Source: Bryum argenteum (taxonomy: Eukaryota; Streptophyta; Bryopsida; Bryales; Bryaceae). From it: a stretch of DNA of 64,000 nucleotides. The stretch lies in contig CM073324.1 of the NCBI GenBank assembly GCA_037043015.1, positions 3,217,413 through 3,281,412 on the forward strand, in the 5' to 3' direction. The notes below the pieces were generated by a model. That model had not been told where the DNA came from. It saw only the letters and a program-made list of their open reading frames with translations, and ran no database searches. The translations under genes and the position numbers were made by a program. Below are positions 1 through 10,362 of the stretch, in pieces (within the stretch, counting starts at the first letter, position 1; every line of letters begins with the position of its first letter).

Positions 1-3000
1 CATTGTCTGAATTCATGATAATATATGTTTGCGTAATAATTTTTCCGTACTTATTTAAACAACTTAGTTATATTTGACAATATGTCGTAGGATAATTTTA
101 TTAATGTTGCAGTAAAATATGTAAATTAATTGATAAAATGTCATGATTTTGATGTTTAGAATTGACACATTGAGATAGTAGCATATTTATGTAAACAATT
201 ATGAACATAAATAAAGTTTCTTACTGTGCAATATACTCAACTATAGTCACAATCTCATCATTTCTCAAATGTGTGGCTAACATAGAAGTCATTGATCACT
301 TAGACTCGTGCGTTGAGACTTGTGCGCTCAGACTCATTACAACTGACAGTGTCAACAAGAAAGCTGCATGCATAAGTTACAGATGGTGGGGACTCCAATG
401 GAAGTTGCACGAATCCCAACAAGTTGTCGACGCTTCCGTCATCTAGATCCGTTTCGATAATGTGCAGGAGAGGGCCGGGGTCGGTGGTGGTGAGCGACTG
501 TCGTAACAACTCCGAAGAGACGGACGAGCCGGGTCGGATGGATTCAACGCACCGTCACTAGCGGATCGGAAGTCGGATAATTATGACGGGAAATCTAGTA
601 TGTTCGGTACACGGTAGCTAGCGGACTGGGTCTGTCTGCGTGTCACGATGCATTCGAGGGTGGGTGCGGGAAGACACATAGACAGCGTCGCCAGCGACGC
701 AAGGGACGAGGACTCGTGACACCCACGCCGAGGATTGTGGGCATTGTTAGTGAGTGACATCATCAAGAGAGTAGACTTGTCCATGCACACAGTGGATGAT
801 AGACAGAGAGTAGGAGTCTGCGCTTTTACATACAAAACTGTAAGTTAGTGGTGTCCTTGCTCGCTCTGGGTGCGCCCTGGAAGGGCCACTTTCTGCTGAT
901 GACAAACCCCACCCAGTGTGGAGTTATGTGGTCGGTGACAATATTACCACCTCGGGTAGGAAGGGAGGGGGAAACATCGAGCGCCTCATAACGCTCCAGC
1001 AGTGTAGGAGGCGACCAACCATTTTTGACTTGGACTGTCTACAGGGTAAGGTGGTGTAAGCCTGTTCCTAAATTCCTCCTCCTCACCTTCCTGTATTTTC
1101 ACGTTCTTCGAGGCAGCCCTCCTCGCACTTCGCGAGGACCTCTGTCTATCATCCACTGTGTGCACGGACAATTGTTCTCCTTCTTCTGCCTTCACCTGTA
1201 TGCAGTCACCAGTTTTTTCAGCTTCTTCGTCCTAGCTAAACCCTAGTTGCCGCTTGGTGTATTTTTGAAGCTGCAATCACACTAGTGATCAACTGAGTGT
1301 AGTAGCTCGAGCTTGTTAGAGTGTCTTTCCAGATTCGAGTGGATTTGCGATGTAGAATGCGGCTCGAGCCATTTTTGGCGGCATTGTGATCGATCTAGTG
1401 CTTTGAGATTAGCAGTTACGAATTCTAGCAAGGATATTAGACCTCCCGGTGCGTAAGTGCATTCATGTTTGTGCGCAACCGAGCCACTTCCCGTCAGTTC
1501 ATATCTATAAACCCTAGTGTGTGCTCACCTCTAGCTATGGCAACAAAGTGTCACCCTTAGCACTTGTCGGCGCTCAATGTTTGAGGACTAACTTTGAGTG
1601 CAACCGCGAAGGAATGTAGCTGTCCACAGATCTCACAGAATGGATCATCACGTTGTCGATTACGCTTCGAACCCAAAGTAGAAGAAGAAGGATCTGTCGA
1701 CGCGCTAACGTGTTTGTGATTTAACGCGTGATCTGATTTGCTGGCCCAGGTCACGAAATGGTAATCGGGTAGCTAGCTTCAATGAGGGTGGGTGGGGTAG
1801 TAGAGTAAATGCACAATCCTTCTCTTCTTCTTCATATTCTCTCTCCTTAGTTTCAAAATTAGTCGGTGGATTATCGGAGATTCTCCTTCCTAAGATTCTC
1901 ACGTCGATTCGATTTTGGTAAATAAGCGGCTGGCTCCCTTCCATTGGAGCTCACAGAAATTACTTCGCTTTCAACTTGAGTGCCTGAGTGACACTTTGAT
2001 TTCAAGCGAGTTGGTTGTCACCGTAACTGTAGGTGAGGTCACATTCTCGTTTACTAACCTTCAAGGCAGTGGTGGAAGCTGAAGCAATCTGGACTTCTTC
2101 AAAGAGCTTGCGGCGTTACAAAGCTTAGCAGACACATGAGTGCATTGGAGCAAGAGGTGCAGAACACCGAACAGCTGGTTTTTTTCAAAAGGTATGACAG
2201 CAAATCTCTGTCTAGCATTTATCAGAATGCACGCCCTTGTTTTTCTAATCACTGCTTGTAATGAGTAATCGAGCAACAATGCTCTTACCAAGAGCTGGCT
2301 AGCTCATCATGGTGCATTACTTTTTGGATATGGTGTGCGTACATGCTAAACCTGTAATGCCGACCAACGTTCGTTACTGTAGCCCGCAAGGAATATTCTA
2401 AGAAAGTCTAGGCTACTGACGTGAAGAATGGAGGATCTGTCAGCATTTGGTTACAGGTCTTTTTCCTGATGCTGTCTGGCAAGTTAAGTAAGTCTCCAGG
2501 TTTACAGCTTGCAAGAGACTTAAACGAGTTCAGCAAAGAAGTAAAGAAGACACATAAGAATACATTGCTGTTTTTGAATCTCGAAGTAGTCGTACATGGA
2601 TGATATCGAGGCTCGGTCATAAAACTCGGTTGCGGTCAGTCTCCATCGTGTACCACTTAATCCTTAAAGAACGCTACATGACTTTTTCAGTATGACTACG
2701 ACAGTCATTTCAGCATTGTCACTTACCACCTGTCTATATGTACGCGTATGACACAAGTCTCCTCTCTTTCAATTGGGTACAGCTTGAACGATCTTCCGTT
2801 TTCGTGAACGAACAAGACGAAGATGAGCCTTTTGCTTCACGTAAGTCTGTGGTACTGAGGTTGCAGTGGTTCCATGTGTTCCCTAAGAATCGGCCTTTTG
2901 AAATTAGTCCAACAGCGACAATCTTCAATGCCTGCATCTGTCTTCAATCAAATGAGTTTGACGTTTGTTGCAGGATTCAGTCTTCATTTATAATTCTCTT

Positions 3001-3890
3001 CCTCCTGGTGCCTTCTCGTGCAGCTCGTGGCTGCAAGAATGCCACCTCTGTCCTCATTGCAGTCAAATTTTTTATTATTTGATGATGTCAACACCCGTTT
3101 ATATATAATCTTAGAACATCTTTTCCACATGGACTTCCCTGAGTGGCTTGCCTCTTGGTTCCGAAATGACCTGTGCTTTGCTCCACTCTAATATATAATA
3201 AAGCTCAGTAGTTAGGACTTAGAATGTTTCTCCTACCTCCCTCGTTTCTCGTGTCAATTCTGGAACATGTTTTGCAAATTGAACTGATCGGGGTCAATTC
3301 AACCTCGATCGTGTTTTTGTATTTAGTGTTACTAACTTGTGAAGGGATGCACCAGCTAGATCACATTGAAAATGGACAAGCAGCAGCAGCAAGTAGCTGG
3401 GGTTGGCTGTGGTCGATTGAAGGAATTCATCTTTCTTAACAAGAAACGGTTTGTGACATGATACTTCGAAGAAGAGTGGTGCCAATGACAACTCTGGTAT
3501 GGAAGAAAGCCGGCGTTTTCGATAGCTGCTGCCCGATGGGCTCGGGCCTGTCCTCGATGAAGGTGAAACTGCCTCCTCCCTGATGTAACCACATACATTT
3601 TTATCAAAAAGCATGATGTTTAGCCAGAAGTTGAGCCACCTCTCAACAGGACTGTTAACGTCCACAACAATGACTGTCAATCGAGAATGAATCATGTGGG
3701 GACCATCTTACGTCCACCTGTTCAAAATGTGATGCCTTGATCACAAACACTTTACACACTCGTACGCTTCGAAGGAGGTTCACCTTGCATTGAAACTCAA
3801 TCTGAAGCAATTGATCAACACGATCTCTTTAGTGGAAGAGTAACTTGTTCAATCGGAGTTGAGTGGTATGACTAAATTTGGTGTTGGCGT
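1..3890. other. Gene-poor 5' flank; no supported coding region
   Basis: I find no reading frame here that resembles a known family or joins into a convincing spliced gene. The open stretches are short and have no recognisable motif. Bases about 440-1000 are clearly more GC-rich than the rest. The segment may hold the promoter and a distant 5' leader of the AP2/ERF gene that starts at 3968. A possible splice acceptor (ttggcag) ends at 3899, with an open frame running from it into the AP2 gene. The upstream leader exon could not be located. Confidence 0.5.
1238..1517 (+). promoter_or_regulatory. Two telobox-like motifs
   Basis: The motif AAACCCTAG occurs at 1238-1246 and again at 1509-1517 on the plus strand. 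AAACCCTA teloboxes are common near transcription starts of plant genes. Two copies 270 bp apart suggest a plus-strand promoter or leader here, perhaps for the AP2/ERF gene 2.4 kb downstream. The motif is short, so chance occurrence is possible. Confidence 0.3.
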
Positions 3891-3967
3891 GATTGGCAGG
3901 TAGCAAAGTTGACGTAACTACTGTTAAGTATAAATCTAGTGTTAGTGATATTACTGAGGGAGTATCT

Positions 3968-5302
3968 ATGTCCGGGAACCCAGAGGACGCTGGCACTCCC
4001 CAGCAGGAGCAGGAGCAAGGATACAACAACAATGAGTCGGACGGCGGGAACGCAGCGACGACACCAGGGGGCGATTCGGAGGAGCAGGAGGAGTCGAGTG
4101 AGCGCATGGAGCTGAGCCCCATCTCATCTACTCGCAAGCAGCACGAGTCGTCCGGGGAAGTCCGTACCAAGAAGGCCAAAGTAGAGGGCGACACGCGACA
4201 CCCCATCTATCGCGGCGTGCGTAAGCGTCCCTGGGGCATTTGGGTTACAGAGATTCGACGTCCTAAGAAGAAGTCCCGCATCTGGCTCGGCAGCTTCGCC
4301 ACCGCCGAGATGGCCGCTCGTGCTTACGACTGTGGTAAGTCTCAAACAAATCAATCTGATAAAATAACAGCAAAAAGGTTTAACAATCATAACAAAGTGG
4401 TATGAATTTCGTATGCAACAAATTCCAATGCTGTTGTGATGGAGTTCCAAGTCTTGATATGTAAAGAGAATGTAATGACAGGGCTGTTTAATATGCTGTG
4501 ATGGAGTTCCCAAGTCTTGATATGTAGAGAGAATGTACTGGCAACGCCGTTGATCATGTTGTGATGGAGTTCCAAGTCTCTGTATGTGAAAATAATGTAT
4601 GCGCGAAGAATGGTTGCGTGTGGATGTTGTGTGCCAATTACAGCTGCTTTGGCGTTGAGAGGAAACGGCGCTCTTCTAAACTTCCCCAAGCTTGCACACA
4701 GCTTACCGCGACTTGCCGACCTGAGCGATAAGGCAATCCAAGCCGCAGCCACGATCGCAGCCAACAACTTCGCGCAACGATCGAGTGGTGACACGAATTA
4801 CAACAGCTATGAGATTTTGAGCTCGCCGTCTGCAGACACAGTACTAGTTCGTGATCAGAGGCTCCATGGCAAGAGCAGCAGCAGTAGCGCATGGAGCAAG
4901 GCAGCATCGGCCGGGCCACAACATAATAATATCATGAAGAGCTTCTCGAGGCAATCCAGTCGGAAGAATGCCACGAGTGAAGAGCATGTCGGTCAGTCGT
5001 CATACAATGTGATTGATAGTAGCGGTATGGATCCGACGACTGCGGTGGAGAATTTGCAACACCAAGAAGACATGGTACGCCACATAGGGGAGAATTTGAG
5101 GGAGAATACAACTATTACTAGTAGCGCTGCTCATCAGCCCATGTATATTGACTCCGAGGACATGTTCAATATCGGGCCCGTGGGGTTGAACAGCTTGTGT
5201 AATGCCATGTGCATCCCACCTCCGGATTCGGATCATGCCATCGAAACCGATGGCGAGGAGGGGTCCAATAGTACCTGGGAGCCTCACCTCTGGAGTTACT
5301 AG
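3968..5302 (+). CDS. DREB-type AP2/ERF transcription factor (A-4/group III-like)
   Basis: This is a nuclear DNA-binding regulator with a single AP2 domain, expected to bind DRE/GCC-type promoter elements. Two exons, 3968-4334 and 4644-5302, give 341 residues. The intron (4335-4643, GTAAGT...ACAG) cuts the AP2 domain inside the YDCAAL motif, and splicing restores [18 protein letters not shown] exactly. An acidic N-terminus of about 75 residues precedes the domain (about 81-138), which contains [18 protein letters not shown] and RIWLGSF. The C-terminus is LWSY, a tail found in group III DREB proteins. Val14 of the AP2 domain is the DREB residue, but position 19 is Arg rather than the usual Glu. 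The ATG at 3968 is the first in frame; the frame is also open upstream to a possible splice acceptor at 3899, so an extra N-terminal exon is possible. Family assignment is firm; the subgroup is an inference. Confidence 0.93.
4435..4602 (+). repeat. Three imperfect ~62-bp tandem units inside the AP2 intron
   Basis: The phrase TGTGATGGAGTTCC(C)AAGTCT recurs at 4435, 4497 and 4560, each followed by a similar tail ending in AATGTA. The spacing is 62 and 63 bp. The repeat fills most of the 309-bp intron that splits the AP2 domain, so it has expanded the intron without touching the coding sequence. Confidence 0.85.
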
Positions 5303-7835
5303 TCAACTCCATCCACAATTTTCCAAGCTTCTACCACCATTCGTAGAGCTTGTCACTTTCATGTGCGATGAGTAATACAGCAGCTTTCGGCCAATCTCTT
5401 GTCATCATCTATCGTATCAAACACAGAGCTCTCTCAATCGTATGCGAATGTTGAAGTGCCCACCTTGAATCAACTCCCTTATGAACAAAAGCAGCAACAT
5501 GCTTGCTTGGGATAGACTATATTACAAGCCTGCAGTCTTGGTCAAACGACAATGCTAGCTCTTGAATAAAAGGGAGTGTGATGTTCCGGAGACATGGAGT
5601 AGAGGAGAAGACAGCAAGCAAGTGGAAGAGGTACGAGCGGGGGTACGGGGTATAAATGAAAGTGCAGGGAGATATGAATGAGTGCCATCGATTCCTCTTT
5701 CTAGGAGGGGGCAGTATGGGGTGTACAGGAATAAAAGGTCCAGGCTTCTTGTCCTGCCATTACTGAGGTCTCCTCAATCTGGTCGTGCAGGGCGCGTACA
5801 TACACCCTGGCAACGTCCATTCTACTATCAATGGTGCCTTACAGCATAGTGCACCTCCCAGCCAGCACTGGAAGGCCGCGAAGCAGCAGAGCTAGTAAGG
5901 TAGCTTCACTGGAAGGCCCGGGAGTAGCCAGCCAGCCAGCCAGCGGCAGAAGGCTCGTTTGTACTCTCCGTGTCTCGTCGCTCTGCATGTGAAATTGATG
6001 ACTCCACTGGCCTCCCTTCAGATGTGCACTCCTGCTCCAAAACATCCCTGTCCATTCTTCTCTTTAGATATTGATGTTTCTGGTTCGTTTTTTACCGCGG
6101 GGTTGCTGCCTTTGACTGAAAGACCGATGACCAACTGACTTCCCATGACCTGTCTGTAAATATGATTCGACTTCAGGGACTCTTGGAACATTCTACACAA
6201 GCGTTGCATGTGTCTGGAGGTTTTGGACGTGGATCATGTGCAATCTATCCCACTCCTGTAGTTCATTGCTAGTAGCCGTACTGGTTGATTAGTCGTTGGA
6301 TATTCAAGCGGTACATCATTTTTTTAGTTTGGTTTTAGTACTGCTTGTTGAGCTGATTGATATTTAGATATTTCTTCAATTTTACAAGAGGTGAGTCATT
6401 CTTGGACTTATCAACCTCTTTCATCTCATTTATGTTTCACGGTCCTTGTATACTTGTGGCAATGCTTGTTGAGTGAGTACTTGAATATCTCCTGTACGAG
6501 TATACAAATTATTAATATGATGATATGAGACTTTCATTCCTCTCAATGCGTTGAAACACAAATGTTTGCTCTATTGAGCTCGTCAATTTACTTAGTTCTT
6601 GAAAAAATAGTAAAATCGTATATACATTTTGCAAACAACAAACAAGTAAAACTCCTTGTGTGGGCAACGTTATGCCATGTGATATATGTGGCACTATAAT
6701 GTGTCCTTCAAGAATTCAGATTACATCAATTGTTGATTTGCTTACGATCTTTCAAAATATGCTACATGGCAAAGTAACTAATACCCTAAAAGGAATTTGC
6801 AGTCACAACAAAGATGTTGTAGCATCCACGCATCTAAAATAGTTCAAAGAATCAAGTAAATCACGAACAATCTGTTCAGATACTCTGATAATGTATTCAA
6901 ATGATGAATCGTACAATGTTTCAGACCCCACATTCTTACATTCTTACTGAACCTCGTACGTAACAAAAAACAAAGCATTACATGCGAAGAAGAGCACACG
7001 TAAAAGTGCTTATTGAGCAGCATGGTGTCCTCGTAAGTCCCTTCCTTGATTGAGCATAAATGAACAAGAAGTGCGTCCGACATCATGCAAGTAGAGCCTC
7101 ATAAACACCACTTGCACAGGGGTAGGGGCTTGAAGAATTGCCGACTTTACTTACCAACTGACCAACGTACAGTACAGTGGTTGGTTGGATGGATTAAGGA
7201 GGACTTCGGTAAAGAAAATTACAAATACGGTATCCCATTGAGTGCGGAGTAAATCAAAGAAAGGTGAAACAAGGATTGAGATTCTATGCAGCCTGCCACA
7301 TCGTCTGTCAATTGGAAGCTTCAGGGACAAACAGTATGAAACTCCAGCTCAAGCTTCTAACATCATAGTCAGAATGAGTGCGGTGCACATCTTAATTACG
7401 TTGCGACAAAGACAATTAGTACATGGCCAATACAAACAACTGCTTGAATCTCTCAGAACCAGCTTTCCATTCAATTCCATTCGATAGCATCTCACAACCG
7501 ACAAGCTAAGCGGTCAAACCTGATACTTACGTCGAATGATAAGGGAGTAGTACAGATCTTTGTACTCTCCCTAAGAAGTTGATCTGTATCTCGCAAGCCA
7601 ATGGTCGTTATGCCCTTTACAAAGCATCCTCTGTCGTTTTTTGTAATGTCAGTAACACCAAGTAAGTGCTCTGCCGCATCGTTTTAATTGCCCCCGATGT
7701 CGCAGGCCCTGCTACATTCTGCGGACACCGAAATCTCCAACATTAGTCTGACTTGCATCGTCGCACTTCCTGTCTCTTGAAACGGGACCAACGTCAAAGG
7801 CTGTTTTACCGTTTAGCTTCTTCGAGCATCAGCTT
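5303..7835. other. 3' flank of the AP2 gene and spacer; no gene seen
   Basis: AATAAA-like signals near 5565 and 5730 could end the AP2/ERF transcript. The rest is AT-rich from about 6240 onward, and I see no coding similarity on either strand. The final exon or 3' UTR of the minus-strand gene that begins at 10362 may extend into 7700-7835. Confidence 0.5.
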
Positions 7836-10362
7836 TCTAGCCCTCACAGAATGTCAGAGTGTTGATTACAAAGGAAGGCTCACTCACCTGCTCAAGTTTG
7901 ACGCGCTCAAGATCGTAGCCTTGCTCATATGCCAGTGTCACCAACTGCCACAACAGACCGATCAATCATGCCAATCTGGTAATCTTCATCCGGGGAACAA
8001 TCACGCCAATCTGGTCATCTTTATCCGGGATGCTACAATCATTCTCGGAGATCAGTAAATGCAGATAGTACAACCATGTAATCTTACTTCTTTAACGAAA
8101 CCATCTGAAGGGTCAGGTTGATCCCTCTCTTGGTCAACGTTCTCACCACCGACCCGGGACCTCCTCTCCTTGATCTTGAAACAGGTGAACACAGAAAACA
8201 GAATCTAAGAATCTGAGTTACTCAGGATAACAGTCCACGCATTGATAATGCAAGGAATTATTTATGGTTTGAAAACAGCATCTGGAAACAGGTGAACACA
8301 GAAAAAACAGCATACGCATTGATGATGCAAGGAATTACGTATCGATTGAAATAGATGGGTAAATGAAAATGGGCAAAGAACAGTACCTCAGCTAATGTCG
8401 TGTAAACAAGACGAACCCATGATGATCGCACTCGACTCTCCTGCGCGCCATAGATGAAATGTTGGTTCGTGCCTCATTAAAATGGGCATTGATCACATGC
8501 TGATAGAAATTCTTACTCATGACTGGATCACTGATAATGTGTGAAATATGCTACGATTTATGAACATAATCTCTTATCCCACGTTACCTCGTTCATGATG
8601 GGAGCACTTGAGTATCGCTGGTCCCGCATTGCAAAGGCTCCTGACAAGGATCCCTCTAATAAAATCAGCTGCAATTGGAGCTCTTTTAATCCTATTCCCA
8701 TTGCGTGTGCCTCCAAACAGTATGTTACAAAATCTTCCGCTGCAAGCTGCATGCAAAACCAGGAATAGAGACGATCAGAGATCGTAGACACACGAGCTTA
8801 CATTCCAAAGTAGGGTCTTCGTGCAAAGAAAAACCAATACCTGGAAAGGCTTTCCTATTCCTTCAATTCGGGCCTGGATAAAAGCTTGCTGTATCTTATA
8901 CGCTAGATTGTGAGCTATTGTATTCTGCGTCATCAGTCTGTCTTTAACAGGATCTTCGACTTCAGCACTCGAAGTACTTGGCGAGGGCACCAGCGCCTCC
9001 TGGCAGAACCACATCATATAACTTCAGACATACTAAAACCTAATTCCTGTCAATAAAAGCACACTCCTACATCTAGATCAAGATAAGGCACCTTGTAACA
9101 AAGGACTGCAATTTAAGTCAAATGGAGAGAAGAGCATGAGGGCAAGCGTTACGTAGTCATTCATGTTCGTATGGAAACGGGGTCACCTATTAAGTTACAG
9201 CCTCCCTCATTATATTTGCACAAAAAATATCAGTCTGACTTGACCTCTCCATACTGGTGTTCTAATAACTGCGTGTCGGAAGCATTATCCTATACCTTGA
9301 AGCGATTTAGGTCGAATCAGATATGCATGTCTTTGGCCACGAATCATAAAATGAAAATGGGTAGAATCAGTCTAATGTCAATCTGCCCTAGCTGCAGTAG
9401 GAATGATGGAACAATTTGATAAGAGAAAACATTGGCTACTCTGATGATCTCTAAATATATTGGTGAAATGCTTAGGAAAGGAAATAATTGCACTTTGGGT
9501 CAAACCAGGTATGCATGTCTACGGCCACGAATCATCGAATGAAGGTAGAATCAGTTCAGTGTCAATCTGCCATGGGTGCAGAAGGAATGATAAAACAATT
9601 TGATAAAAGGGGACATTAGCTACTTTTAATGGTCTCTCTAGAGTTCTAACAAATTGGCGCAATGCTTGGGATGAAAGGGACGATCTGCAACTTAGGTCAG
9701 ACCAGCTATGGCCACGGATCATTGAATGTCTAGTGTCAACTGCCATGGTTGCAGAAGGAATGATAAAACAATTTGATAAAAGGAGACATTGACTACTCCG
9801 ATGATCTCTCTAGAGGTTGAACAGATTGGTGCAATTTAGGTCAAACCATTACTGGAATTGCAACAAAAGGAATGTGGAGGAAGGAGGAGCTTACAGAGGT
9901 TTCTGGGGGAGTATCAGTAGCAGCAGCAACGGAAGTGCCATTTTCCAAGGGAAGTGGTCCGCCAATTTCCAAGGGGAGCGGTCCGCCATTTTCCAAGGGA
10001 AGTGGTCCGCCAATTTCCAAGGGGAGCGGTCCGCCATTTTCCAAGGGAAGTGGTCCGCAATCGACAGCATTGGCAACAAGCTGCACAGCTCGTGATACTT
10101 GCGCCACAGCAGCGGAGATAGAGGCGAGCGACTGCGACAACTCAACCAAGGAAGCTCGCAATTCCGAATTCTCTTGTCGTAACCTAATCACCTCATCGCT
10201 ATTATCGTTGTACACCCCATCGTCTTTACTGCAACAAAGCACCACCAGTCGGGGGCGACCCACAAAAAGGCAGGACGAAGTTTTTCCATTGTTCCGACTG
10301 GAGATTGCATGGACGGGCAATGGCGAGATGGCCAGCATCCTCCCTGTCGCCAATCCCTCCAT
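7836..10362 (-). CDS. Unrecognised, possibly plastid-targeted protein with octapeptide repeat
   Basis: I do not recognise the family. Six consecutive phase-0 exons read in frame on the minus strand: 10362-9895, 8999-8841, 8746-8588, 8440-8387, 8174-8088 and 7944 onward. The splice sites are mostly good. The N-terminus is rich in Ser, Arg and hydrophobic residues and poor in acidic ones, as in a chloroplast transit peptide. A heptad-like segment (RLRQENSELRASLVELSQ) follows, then five copies of an octapeptide close to GPLPLENG. The exons after intron 1 look conserved (for example NLAYKIQQAFIQARIEGIG, AAEDFVTYCLEAHAMGIG, LVTLAYEQGYDLERVKLEQ). The C-terminus is unresolved: reading through exon 6 stops at 7836, or a GTGAGT donor at 7887 leads to a further exon near 7710-7790. 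About 340 residues in all. Coding status is well supported; function is unknown. Confidence 0.65.
9311..9839. repeat. Tandem repeat of ~190 bp in intron 1
   Basis: Three diverged units begin with GTC(G/A)(A/G)A(T/C)CAG-like sequence at 9311, 9499 and 9696. They are about 188, 197 and 144 bp long, and a fourth start appears at 9840. Shared blocks include GGCCACGAATCAT, AGTGTCAATCTGCC, GGAATGAT..AACAATTTGATAA and ATGATCTCTCTAGAG. The array occupies most of the first intron of the minus-strand gene. The units differ by several percent, so this is an older duplication than the coding minisatellite next to it. Confidence 0.85.
9937..10056 (-). repeat. In-frame 24-bp minisatellite (five units, two alternating types)
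   Basis: Five exact 24-bp units lie at 9937-9960, 9961-9984, 9985-10008, 10009-10032 and 10033-10056. They alternate A-B-A-B-A, with the three A units identical to each other and the two B units identical to each other. The true period is therefore 48 bp. Being a multiple of three, the array encodes alternating GPLPLENG and GPLPLEIG octapeptides in exon 1 of the minus-strand gene. The identity of like units points to very recent expansion. Confidence 0.95.
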
